DNA of 64,000 nucleotides from Pseudobacillus wudalianchiensis (GTDB lineage Bacteria; Bacillota; Bacilli; Bacillales; Domibacillaceae): the NCBI RefSeq assembly GCF_001685015.1, contig NZ_MAYT01000029.1:211690-275689 (forward strand). The letters are read 5' to 3'. The position numbers were made by a program, and so were the translations under genes. Under the pieces are notes generated by a model. It did not search any database and was not told the origin of the DNA. It saw only the letters and a program-made list of their open reading frames with translations. Positions 9,563 through 17,012 of this stretch are shown here, piece by piece. Every line of letters starts with the position of its first letter. Position 1 is the first letter of the stretch.

Positions 9563-9584
9563 GCTCGACTCTCTTTTGTCGAGC
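9563..9584. terminator. hairpin GCTCGAC/GTCGAGC
   Basis: A 7-bp perfect stem with an 8-nt pyrimidine loop just beyond the main terminator of the MFS gene. It lacks a good U-tract, so it may be only an accessory structure. Confidence 0.4.
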
Positions 9585-9589
9585 AATAA

Positions 9590-9629
9590 AAATGCCAACT
9601 AAAATGCAGTTGCATTTTAGTTGGCATTT
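9590..9629 (-). terminator. strong terminator of the PyrR-leader MFS gene
   Basis: A perfect 19-bp stem with a 2-nt loop starts four bases after the stop codon and is followed on the minus strand by TTTTTATTGC. Confidence 0.9.
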
Positions 9630-9632
9630 ACA

Positions 9633-10859
9633 TTAATATTCTTCAACAGGCTGGATCGCATTAAGTGTGCTGCCAGATTGTCTTTTGCTCAACGTAAGCA
9701 TCACCACAAAGGAGATGCAGTATAGAGCTGCTAAGTAAATCATCGCTATGGTCATATCATAGCTTTGCAAAATATAACCAACTAGGATCGGTGAAAGCCC
9801 TCCTACTGCTCTGCCAAAGTTAAAAATCGTATTTGTCGCCGTACTGCGAATTTGAACCGGGTAATAGCTGCTGATTAATGCACCGTACCCAGCAAACATT
9901 CCGTTTGAGAAGAACCCGACAATGGCACCGCCCATTAACACCCCAGCGCTGCCAGTCGCATAGGAGTATAAGAACACGGCACATGCAGAAGCAAGCAGGA
10001 AGATGCCAAAGGAACGCTTTGCTCCAAATCGATCCATAAATTGTCCAAAGGTTAACATCCCCATGATCATTCCGACTGCTGTGCTGATCGTCCAAAGCGC
10101 CGAGCTCGAAACCGATAAGCCTTGTGATTGCTGAAGCATAGATGGCAGCCAGATCATTAAACCGTTATAGCCAGCAATTTGAACAGTTGCCATGATGCTC
10201 AAGGCAATGGTTGTCATCGTTGCTCGCGGAGTGGCAAACAACTGAACCAACTTTCCTTTTTCCCCTTTTTTAGCCGGCTTTTTATCCTTTTGAGCAGCCA
10301 GCCATTCTGGAGACTCTTCTAAATTTTTTCTTACAATTACAGCGAAAACAACCGGCACCACACCAACGAAAAACAGCGCTCTCCACCCTAGCGTAGGGAG
10401 AATCATCGCACTCAAAAGCGCTGCCAGAATGACACCATACTGAGCGCCTACACTAACGTAGGATGAGGCTCTTCCCTGCTTATTCTTTGGCCACGCTTCT
10501 GCAACAAGTGCCATACCAATCCCATATTCTCCACCCGCACCTAATCCGGCGATGAATCTAAATAAGTAAACTTGTTCTATATTCGCTGCTAAACCCGTTA
10601 AAGCCGTGCCGATCGCAAACAACAGAACCGTATAAGTAAAAACTTTCACACGGCCAAACTTATCTGCTAGCACTCCGAAAATCATTCCACCTAAAAGCAT
10701 CCCGATATTTGTAATCGAAGAAATCAATCCGCCCGTTGCCAAATCTATGTGAAACTCAGCAATCATCATTGACATCGCAAACGAAATGAACATAATGTCC
10801 ATGCCTTCTAATGTTAATCCAGCGACTGATGCTACCACTGTTTTTTTACGATAATCCAT
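9633..10859 (-). CDS. MFS transporter under a PyrR-type attenuator; candidate pyrimidine or orotate uptake protein
   Basis: A 12-helix major facilitator of 408 residues. The loop 2-3 motif GVLADKFGRVKV and GGEYGIGMALVAEAWP in helix 5 resemble the aromatic-acid:H+ symporter and related organic-anion branches. The ATG at 10859 has GGAGGGTGGTACAAA before it; the longer in-frame reading lacks a good ribosome site and runs through leader RNA. Its ~270-nt leader carries two PyrR-binding hairpins and an attenuator, so transcription should fall when UMP/UTP is plentiful. From that regulation I infer import of a pyrimidine compound; a carboxylated one such as orotate would fit the family, but this is not shown. 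It is unlike the usual PyrP uracil permease. Confidence 0.85.
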   Translation of the reverse strand: MDYRKKTVVASVAGLTLEGMDIMFISFAMSMMIAEFHIDLATGGLISSITNIGMLLGGMIFGVLADKFGRVKVFTYTVLLFAIGTALTGLAANIEQVYLFRFIAGLGAGGEYGIGMALVAEAWPKNKQGRASSYVSVGAQYGVILAALLSAMILPTLGWRALFFVGVVPVVFAVIVRKNLEESPEWLAAQKDKKPAKKGEKGKLVQLFATPRATMTTIALSIMATVQIAGYNGLMIWLPSMLQQSQGLSVSSSALWTISTAVGMIMGMLTFGQFMDRFGAKRSFGIFLLASACAVFLYSYATGSAGVLMGGAIVGFFSNGMFAGYGALISSYYPVQIRSTATNTIFNFGRAVGGLSPILVGYILQSYDMTIAMIYLAALYCISFVVMLTLSKRQSGSTLNAIQPVEEY

Positions 10860-10950
10860 TTTGTACCACCCTCCGCTATTTCTCATGTTGTAATCACTCT
10901 CTTTTATCTTTGAGGGAATGGATAGATGAATTACATATAATTCTTCCATT

Positions 10951-10986
10951 CTCTTTTCAAGCCTCACGGGACTTTATTTAAAAGAG
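10951..10986 (-). promoter_or_regulatory. second PyrR-binding-type hairpin in the MFS leader
   Basis: On the minus strand the lower stem CTCTTTT/GAAAAGAG and upper stem AAG/CTT enclose AGTCCCGTGAGGCT, matching the PyrR loop consensus known from the first attenuator of the B. subtilis pyr operon. No terminator with a U-tract follows before the start codon, so its mode of action is unclear. Confidence 0.75.
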
Positions 10987-11012
10987 GTATTCATCATTGG
11001 ACAAAATAAAAA

Positions 11013-11038
11013 CCCTTTTGTCAGAGAGGACAAAAGGG
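11013..11038 (-). terminator. attenuator terminator in the MFS leader
   Basis: CCCTTTTGTC and GACAAAAGGG form the stem, and TTTTTATTTTG follows on the minus strand. The loop contains CCTCTCTG (11022-11029 on the plus strand as CAGAGAGG), exactly complementary to CAGAGAGG in the upstream PyrR hairpin, which supplies the antiterminator pairing. Confidence 0.88.
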
Positions 11039-11081
11039 CATAAATAGGCATAGTTAAATAGAAACATCCCGTATTCACTCG

Positions 11082-11112
11082 CCTTTTCAGCCTCTCTGGA
11101 CTGTATTAAAGG
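11082..11112 (-). promoter_or_regulatory. PyrR-binding anti-antiterminator hairpin
   Basis: Minus-strand RNA folds with lower stem CCTTT/AAAGG, upper stem CAG/CTG and loop region AGTCCAGAGAGGCT. This is the conserved PyrR recognition sequence of Bacillus pyr attenuators. It is the first element after the predicted transcription start. Confidence 0.88.
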
Positions 11113-11131
11113 TACTATTATGTCGGTATTT

Positions 11132-11160
11132 ATACTAGCATACTAAAATACTAGCTTCAA
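11132..11160 (-). promoter_or_regulatory. promoter of the PyrR-controlled MFS transcript
   Basis: TTGAAG (plus-strand 11155-11160) and TAGTAT (11132-11137) are separated by exactly 17 bp, a sigma-A-type spacing. Transcription would start near 11125, about 13 nt before the first PyrR hairpin. Confidence 0.7.
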
Positions 11161-11327
11161 TACATATATTATGGAAGAAGATTTTTTCCAATATTAAAGG
11201 TTCAGGGTTCAATTTAATTGTATGTACCACAGAATCATATTTCATACAATGTCACAACCCTATATTTAAGCACCTGTTGCTCGGCTTCACTATATATTAA
11301 TACATAATCTTTTTTCATTGGGGTGCT

Positions 11328-11786
11328 ATGATGACGATAAGAAGAGCCAATCAATCCGAAACGCATTATATTCTTCAGCTTACCGGTAATGTATTAAGCG
11401 AGAGCTCTATGGGACACATAAAAAATAATGTTCACACGGCGTATCACATGTTTTTACCCTATATCCAAAATGGTGCCTATTATCTGATTGAGGAAGAAAA
11501 TCAGAGACTAAAGGGCTGGCTCCTATTGGGGATAGATGGGGATTTCATGGCAGGCAATGTTATTGGACAGCTGCTTCAAATATATGTTTTTCCTCAATAC
11601 AGAAAGATGGGGATCGGAAGGAAGTTAATGCAGGAAGCGATCAGACAGCTTCAATCCCAAGGCATGAAAAAAATTCATCTTAATGTGTTCGCTGGCAACC
11701 CAGCAAAAAACATGTATAAGGAGTTCGGGTTTAAAAAAATTTCTACCATTATGGAATTAAATACGGAGGAAAAAGACAGGCGATAA
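11328..11786 (+). CDS. GNAT family N-acetyltransferase
   Basis: A 152-residue acetyl-CoA-dependent acetyltransferase. The acetyl-CoA loop is YRKMGIGRKLM (about 93-103), preceded by the beta-4 strand LLQIYVFP and followed by HLNVFAGNPAKNMYKEFGFKK, the usual C-terminal GNAT signature. Two tandem ATGs (11328, 11331) follow TTGGGGTGCT; either could start it. Single gene with its own terminator. Substrate unknown. Confidence 0.85.
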   Translation: MMTIRRANQSETHYILQLTGNVLSESSMGHIKNNVHTAYHMFLPYIQNGAYYLIEEENQRLKGWLLLGIDGDFMAGNVIGQLLQIYVFPQYRKMGIGRKLMQEAIRQLQSQGMKKIHLNVFAGNPAKNMYKEFGFKKISTIMELNTEEKDRR

Positions 11787-11857
11787 CCCCCTTCGGTCTT
11801 TCTTCACTTTTTCAGCAGTCTATTTACTCCTTATGCAATATCCATCATATTTTTATG

Positions 11858-11889
11858 AAAGCGGGTATCCCTCATTGGAAACCTGCTTT
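11858..11889 (+). terminator. terminator after the GNAT gene
   Basis: AAAGCGGGT pairs with ACCTGCTTT (one G-U pair), and TTTTTCTTTTCC follows on the plus strand. Confidence 0.75.
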
Positions 11890-12026
11890 TTTTCTTTTCC
11901 TACTGCCTCAAAAAAGTTCCGCATACTTTTCTCATATTTGGTTGTTACTAGAAAAATAGTTTTAGGTATTTATTAAGTATGCAATTAGGAGTATCATAAT
12001 ATTTAAAAACAGAAAGAGGTCATCTT

Positions 12027-12560
12027 ATGGATTCAACATTTTCATCGGCAGGTGCAGCCAAATCTAAAACAAGAGCCATTGTCATCAATGCGCTTTTTAT
12101 CACACTCACTCTTGTGGCTACTATGTTCATCAACATTAGGCTTCCCATCATGGGTAACGGAGGACTTATCCATTTAGGAAACGTTCCCCTTTTTATAGCA
12201 GCCTTTGCTTACGGAAGAAAAACTGGAGCGATAGCAGGTGCGTTTGGAATGGGCTTGTTTGACCTGATCTCCGGTTGGACAATATGGGCCCCGTTTACAT
12301 TTATCATCGTAGGAGCAATGGGCTTTACAGCCGGTCTTATCTCTGAAAAAATGCCTGGCAACAAAGTGGTTGTCCATACAGTAGCCATTATCGCTGCACT
12401 GGTAATTAAAATCGTAGGCTATTATTTTGCTGAAGTTATTCTTTACGCTAACTGGGTGCAGCCGTTCGGCTCCATCCCTGGAAACGTGATGCAGGTCGTT
12501 ATCGCTGGTATCATTGTTTTACCAATTGCGGGACGCTTAAAGAGAATTGCGGGAAAATAA
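12027..12560 (+). CDS. ECF transporter S component
   Basis: A 177-residue membrane protein with about six hydrophobic segments. It has the plan of substrate-binding S components of energy-coupling factor transporters: a first helix with small residues, then GGLIHLGNVPLFIAAFAYGRKTGAIAGAFGMGLFD, typical of vitamin-type S proteins. The ATG at 12027 follows AAAGAGGTCATCTT. No EcfA/EcfT genes are adjacent, so it would share the genomic energising module (group II). I see no recognisable riboswitch in the ~130 bp upstream, so the vitamin or precursor transported is unknown. Confidence 0.85.
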   Translation: MDSTFSSAGAAKSKTRAIVINALFITLTLVATMFINIRLPIMGNGGLIHLGNVPLFIAAFAYGRKTGAIAGAFGMGLFDLISGWTIWAPFTFIIVGAMGFTAGLISEKMPGNKVVVHTVAIIAALVIKIVGYYFAEVILYANWVQPFGSIPGNVMQVVIAGIIVLPIAGRLKRIAGK

Positions 12561-12686
12561 GAAATACTCACAATAAAGATAAAAATCTAGTTGAAATGAT
12601 TATAGGCATACGCACACAGATTTGTTTACATGTACCAAGCATTAAATCGTAACAGGCTATTCAGTTCCATTCACTATTAAAAGAAG

Positions 12687-12728
12687 AAAAGTACCCTCTA
12701 GATGAACCTTCAATAGAGGGTACTTTTC
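12687..12728 (+). terminator. terminator in the gap after the ECF S component gene
   Basis: AAAAGTACCCTCTA and TAGAGGGTACTTTT form a 14-bp stem over a 14-nt loop, with CTGTTCT after it. Confidence 0.75.
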
Positions 12729-13002
12729 TGTTCTATATAAAACGTCATTCTCTTTTCATTGTTATAAAACTAAAAATAACTTAGTCTTTTTTCTTTTTCA
12801 TATTGAAAAGCCTTTCTTATCCTCTACCCACTGTTACGACTCTTATAGAGTTTTTAAACAAATATGAAACGCACTAGACTTAATCGCAATCACAGGAGCA
12901 GCATTCGGTCAAAAACTATGCAGTAGTTAAATAAGCTGCTTTTCTGTTAACCCTATTATGAGTGGTCTACCTTTTTTCAAGGACGAATCTTTTCCTTTTC
13001 TT
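12729..13002. other. gap with no recognised feature
   Basis: AT-rich sequence between the ECF S terminator and the coat-like gene. No ribosome-site-supported ORF and no strong hairpin was seen, so the coat-like gene lacks an obvious terminator. Confidence 0.5.
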
Positions 13003-13272
13003 TTAATAATAAGGATATGGATATGGTGGGTACGGATAATAAGGGTATGGCGGATATGGGTACGCTGGGTACGGGTAATAAGGGTATGGTGGATATGGGT
13101 ACGGTCGATATGGATAATAAGGATAGCCGTATCCAAACCCAGGTCTTCCAAATCCAAAGCCGGGCCTTCCAAATCCAAAGCCAGGCCTTCCAAATCTAGA
13201 CCAAGCCTCCTGGTCATTGACATTAATTATACTATCTGAAAGGGACGCCGTAATTTGATTATCATTAGTCAA
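13003..13272 (-). CDS. Tyr/Pro/Gly-rich low-complexity protein, probably spore-coat-like
   Basis: An 89-residue protein. I place the start at a TTG (13272) because AAAGGAGGAGTTAC sits directly before it; an in-frame ATG 29 codons upstream has no ribosome site. Residues 1-25 are ordinary (MTNDNQITASLSDS). Residues ~27-47 are three RPGFGFG-type heptads, and the rest repeats Y-P-Y-P-P-Y units to the end. Such Tyr/Pro/Gly-rich tails are common in Bacillus spore coat and crust proteins, where tyrosines can be cross-linked; a coat role is inference. The repeats give open frames on the other strand, which I regard as artefacts. Confidence 0.7.
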   Translation of the reverse strand: MTNDNQITASLSDSIINVNDQEAWSRFGRPGFGFGRPGFGFGRPGFGYGYPYYPYRPYPYPPYPYYPYPAYPYPPYPYYPYPPYPYPYY

Positions 13273-13419
13273 AGTAACTCCTCCTTTATAAATATCAAAT
13301 GTATTAAAGGATATGTTACAATTGCCTAATATGATTGGGCAAACGTCCTCATACTGCATTTTAAATGAAGAAAAAAATCAAATCTCTTTTCTCAATATCA
13401 TATATCCAAATCTTGTTCT

Positions 13420-13492
13420 CTTGTTCAACTAACCACCCGTGAGTGTGTCAAGCAAACACAGCCGCCAAATGGCAGAACCTGCTGTTGAACAA
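13420..13492. repeat. small element with TTGTTCAAC/GTTGAACAA ends
   Basis: A 9-bp inverted repeat (13421-13429 and 13484-13492) bounds ~72 bp that carry no gene. The 14-mer CTTGTTCAACTAAC at 13420-13433 recurs inverted at 35860-35873, near the dead IS. It lies in a gap (13273-13766) where I see nothing else convincing. Confidence 0.35.
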
Positions 13493-13766
13493 ACATTACC
13501 TGTTACTTTAAGTATAATTCTTCAAAATGTCTGTTGTTAATTAAAATAGATGATACCTTATTTGAAACCTGCCAACTTGTCTTCCATCAAGGAGGAAAAC
13601 ATCATAAAGGTCAGTCGCTGCACTATCAAACAATTCCATATAGACACCGAGCGCCTCAATATTTACAACCATCCAAATGGTGTATAGAACACGCTGATGT
13701 CCAATACACGATATTGACTTTTGAAAAAACATTTCATTGTTTTTCTTCTCCCTTAAAATAGAAAGA

Positions 13767-13793
13767 GAGCTTCCCACGAAGAGTGAGAAACCC
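13767..13793 (-). terminator. terminator of mqo
   Basis: An 11-bp stem formed with three G-U pairs on the minus strand (GGGTTTCTCAC / GTGGGAAGCTC), followed by TCTTTCTATTTT, 65 bp past the mqo stop. Confidence 0.65.
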
Positions 13794-13857
13794 TTTTTCA
13801 ATAGAATGGTAGAATACTTATTCTATGATCATATTACACTTTAAGAAATTTGCCCGC

Positions 13858-15378
13858 TTATGATACGCTATGGCCTGCGGCTTCTAACGACTCACTTTTA
13901 CTTAAACCAAGTATTTGCGCTGTTGAAGTGTGAACTTCATGCAAAAGTTCCGGGTTTTGCATGAGTGAGATGCCGTAAGATGGAATCATCTCTTTGATCT
14001 TCGCTTCCCACTCTTTTACATGCTGCGGGAAGCATTTGTTGATTACCTCAAGCATAACATGAACAGCTGTAGAGGCACCTGGAGAGGCGCCCAGCAATGC
14101 TGCAACCGATCCATCAGCTGCACTTACAACTTCCGTACCGAATTGAAGCGTTCCTTTGCCGCCCGCTTCTGTATCTTTAATAACTTGTACACGCTGACCA
14201 GCCACTACAATATCCCATTCCTCAGTTTTAGCATTCGGGATAAATTCACGCAGCTCTTGCATACGCTGTTCTTTCGATAACATCAATTGTTGGATCAAAT
14301 ATTTTGTCAACGCCATCTCTTTAACTCCTGCTGCCAGCAGCGTTGTAATATTATGCGGTTTGACAGAAGCAATTAAATCCATATTTGAACCGTTTTTTAA
14401 GAACTTAGGCGAGAAACCGGCGAACGGTCCAAACAGCAATGACTTTTTATTATCAATATATCGTGTGTCAAGGTGAGGAACAGACATTGGCGGCGCACCA
14501 ACTTTGGCTTTTCCATATACTTTTGCATGATGCTGCTCAACCACTTCTTGATTATTACATACCATGAATAATCCGCTGATCGGGAATCCGCCAATGTGCT
14601 TTCCTTCAGGAATGCCTGTTTTTTGCAGTAATTCTAAGCTTCCTCCTCCAGCTCCGAGGAAAACGAATTTTGCAGTATGGTATTCCATTTTACAGCCATC
14701 AAGATCGTGTACCTTTACTCCCCATAAGCCGTCTTTCGTACGTTTAATGCCTTCAACACTATGTTTATAGTTGATTTCAACATTTTGAGTTTCCAAGTGT
14801 TCAAATAACATACGCGTTAAAGCACCAAAATTGACATCTGTGCCAGTATCAATTTTGGTTGCTGCAATGGCTTCATCCGCTGGACGATCCTGCATAATAA
14901 GCGGAATCCATTCTTTCAGTTTTTCTGGCTCATCCGAAAATTCCATTCCTTTAAAAAGAGGATTCTTTGTCATTTCTTCAAAGCGTCTCTTTAAAAATGC
15001 TACATTTTCCTCCCCTTGTACCATACTGACGTGAGGCAATGGCATGATAAAGTCGTGTGGATTACGGATTAAATTACTGTTCACAAGATAAGACCAAAAC
15101 TGCATAGAAACCTGAAACTGTTCATTAACGTTTATTGCCTTGCTAATATCTACAGATCCGTCTGGTTTTTCAACTGTGTAGTTCAGCTCACACAATGCAG
15201 CGTGTCCTGTTCCTGCGTTATTCCATTCGTTAGAGCTTTCCTCTCCTGCTTTGTCAAGCTTCTCAAACACTGTGATATTCCAGTCCGGTGCTAATTCTTT
15301 TAGAAGAGTACCTAAAGTCGCGCTCATAATTCCGGCACCAATTAAGATAACGTCTGTTTTAGTTTGTATGTCGCTCAT
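13858..15378 (-). CDS. mqo: malate:quinone oxidoreductase
   Basis: A membrane-associated FAD enzyme of 506 residues that oxidises malate to oxaloacetate and passes electrons to the quinone pool, a tricarboxylic-cycle alternative to NAD-malate dehydrogenase. The N-terminal dinucleotide fold is [17 protein letters not shown] (10-26), then [29 protein letters not shown] (39-67), both diagnostic for Mqo. C-terminal [13 protein letters not shown] also matches. Length is normal. The ATG at 15378 follows GGGATAAGGAAGGTAAAA. It is monocistronic, with a promoter, an elaborate 5' leader and its own terminator. Confidence 0.95.
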   Translation of the reverse strand: MSDIQTKTDVILIGAGIMSATLGTLLKELAPDWNITVFEKLDKAGEESSNEWNNAGTGHAALCELNYTVEKPDGSVDISKAINVNEQFQVSMQFWSYLVNSNLIRNPHDFIMPLPHVSMVQGEENVAFLKRRFEEMTKNPLFKGMEFSDEPEKLKEWIPLIMQDRPADEAIAATKIDTGTDVNFGALTRMLFEHLETQNVEINYKHSVEGIKRTKDGLWGVKVHDLDGCKMEYHTAKFVFLGAGGGSLELLQKTGIPEGKHIGGFPISGLFMVCNNQEVVEQHHAKVYGKAKVGAPPMSVPHLDTRYIDNKKSLLFGPFAGFSPKFLKNGSNMDLIASVKPHNITTLLAAGVKEMALTKYLIQQLMLSKEQRMQELREFIPNAKTEEWDIVVAGQRVQVIKDTEAGGKGTLQFGTEVVSAADGSVAALLGASPGASTAVHVMLEVINKCFPQHVKEWEAKIKEMIPSYGISLMQNPELLHEVHTSTAQILGLSKSESLEAAGHSVS

Positions 15379-15406
15379 TTTTACCTTCCTTATCCCCTAA
15401 GATTTG

Positions 15407-15480
15407 CAGAAAAGATATAGTCGCTCCTTCTTAGGCGGTACGAGCAAGCCAAGACGCGACCTAAACACACACCTTTTCTG
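15407..15480 (-). promoter_or_regulatory. structured 5' leader of mqo, possible cis-regulatory RNA
   Basis: Minus-strand RNA pairs CAGAAAAG with CTTTTCTG (8 bp) at its ends, then GTCGC with GCGAC, then CTTGGC with GCC(U)AAG around an 11-nt loop. The predicted start from the TATAAT box falls at the first base of the outer stem. CCTAAG in the inner stem can instead pair with CTTAGG at 15396-15402, close to the ribosome site. It matches no riboswitch class I recognise. Confidence 0.45.
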
Positions 15481-15484
15481 TATC

Positions 15485-15530
15485 ATTATATCTCAATTAC
15501 AGTATATCACTTTTACTTATAGTATATCAC
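15485..15530 (-). promoter_or_regulatory. mqo promoter with tandem GTGATATACT repeats
   Basis: On the minus strand TATAAT occupies 15485-15490. Upstream, GTGATATACT occurs twice (15501-15510 and 15521-15530), exactly 20 bp apart, that is on the same helix face. The -35 hexamer is poor, which fits activator or repressor control at the repeats. Confidence 0.5.
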
Positions 15531-15723
15531 ATTTATTGGCAGAATAAAATATCACTATTATACGATAATTATAAGCCATTTAAAAGTAAGTAAAAAGGAA
15601 GAAAATTTTCCATAACACTAATATACAACAAAATACGACTTAAATCGAGCTTGCCGCAGTAAAATCGCCTATCAGCATCCGGATGGTTCGTGATCCTGAC
15701 CGTCTTCCTATAAAGAATACTAA

Positions 15724-16677
15724 TCAATTCTTTGACTCTTTTAAATTTCCTGAAACGAGGATAGAACCTAACAGTACAATTAATGCACCTATGATAAATT
15801 GTAAGCTAACAGGGGTACCAATAAACAATATTGAAACTACTATAGCCCAAAAAACATAAGTATTGTTAAGCGATTGACCCCTAGCAGCACCGATTACATT
15901 AATAGACATGTAGTATAAAGAATAATTGGCAGTTCCTAATAAACCTGCTATAACTATTATCCAAACGATCTCAGATGATGCTGCTTGAAATACTAGAGAA
16001 TATCCCTGAATAAACGGAATAATTAATATTGCATAGCACAGTGCTGAGACCATCTGTCTTATATTAATGGCGTATAGAGGAACAACCTCTTTTCCTTTCA
16101 TTCCCCACGCACCGATTACCCCTTCAAGCCCCCAAAATATGGCGGCCCCTAATGAAAACAATATTCCGATGAAGAAGTGACTATCGACACTAAACTTTGA
16201 TGGCATATAGGCTAATACAATCACTCCGGTAATACTTAAAACTACACCGAACCATGTTCTTCTATTCATTTTTTCCTTCAAAAAAGTGAAAGCAAGCACA
16301 GCACCTATCCCAGGAAAGATAGAAGCAATACTCGCCGCATACGTTACTCCTGCATATTGAATACCAAGAAAGTAAAAGGTCATAGCCAAAGGCCCCCCGC
16401 ACACTGCTCCTAAAACTAAAATGGCCCCGCTCTTTGTTTTTAACAACTGTAATACGTTAATAAATTCACCTTTTACAATCATAAGCAAGGTGATCCATAG
16501 GGCAGAGAAAAAGTCATGCATGAAAGCGGCTACAATTGGAGCAAGCACCACTGCCTCTTTAAAAGGTGTACTCGCTATTATAAGGCCAATGATCACCGTA
16601 TCTATTCCCCAAGCGATAGCCGAAGTAGCCCCTAAGCCTATACCTTTTCTAGCTTCTTTTATATTTTTTACATTCAT
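15724..16677 (-). CDS. DMT-superfamily transporter (two EamA domains)
   Basis: An inner-membrane transporter of 317 residues with ten hydrophobic helices in two EamA repeats (about 10-145 and 165-310). The conserved end of repeat 1, ASIASIFPGIGAVLAFTFLKEKMNRRTWFG, is clear. A TTG sits one codon upstream, but the ATG at 16677 is better spaced from GGAGAGGAGGTAGAGTTG. DMT proteins of this type export or import amino acids, sugars or other metabolites; the substrate is not readable. No linked regulator survives; the upstream 1.2 kb looks decayed. Confidence 0.85.
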   Translation of the reverse strand: MNVKNIKEARKGIGLGATSAIAWGIDTVIIGLIIASTPFKEAVVLAPIVAAFMHDFFSALWITLLMIVKGEFINVLQLLKTKSGAILVLGAVCGGPLAMTFYFLGIQYAGVTYAASIASIFPGIGAVLAFTFLKEKMNRRTWFGVVLSITGVIVLAYMPSKFSVDSHFFIGILFSLGAAIFWGLEGVIGAWGMKGKEVVPLYAINIRQMVSALCYAILIIPFIQGYSLVFQAASSEIVWIIVIAGLLGTANYSLYYMSINVIGAARGQSLNNTYVFWAIVVSILFIGTPVSLQFIIGALIVLLGSILVSGNLKESKN

Positions 16678-16760
16678 CAACTCTACCTCCTCTCCAAAAA
16701 TTATTTCACCAGAATTCAGGCAAATGAAGAATCACCTTTATTTCCGATGAATCATTTCAC

Positions 16761-17012
16761 TCAACATTTACTAAATGATTTACCGTACTGTATAAATAGT
16801 GAGGATAGGAAAGAGAATGTCATCTTACCTTCAAGAAAACGCAAACTAGCAAATACGTCGTACATCGCTGATCGCTTCTCTGTGCTAGCTGGCAACTCGG
16901 TATTTAATTTGGTTAGCAAAAGTAAAGGGTACGCCTCTCCAAGCAAAGCCATATAAAGCTTAAATACTTGCTCAGCTTTCTTTTTCCTAATAGAAAGCGT
17001 CCCGTTCTTCAC
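16761..17012 (-). pseudogene. possible gene remnant (83 codons)
   Basis: An 83-codon frame with plausible composition (core KKAEQVFKLYMALLGEAYPL) but a GTG start with no good ribosome site. A different frame ending in a stop overlaps its beginning, as if a frameshift had separated the N-terminus. No family recognised. It may be the remains of a gene once upstream of the DMT transporter. Confidence 0.25.

Noticed and set aside
6763-10859. HpaB, hydrolase and MFS as one aromatic-degradation cluster
   Set aside because: The genes are on different strands, each with its own terminator, and the MFS leader is PyrR-type, pointing to pyrimidines instead of phenols.
12561-12686. A vitamin riboswitch for the ECF S component
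   Set aside because: Neither this downstream stretch nor the upstream 11890-12026 region contains a recognised TPP, preQ1, FMN or cobalamin motif.
12927-13239. Long open frames on both strands over the Tyr/Pro repeat gene, including a Trp-rich and an Ile/His-rich version
   Set aside because: They are other-frame readings of the same short tandem repeat. Only the frame starting at TTG 13272 has a strong ribosome site and a normal N-terminus.
13534-13801. Open frames of 75 and 86 codons on opposite strands
   Set aside because: Neither has a ribosome site or recognisable composition; the mqo terminator lies within the region.
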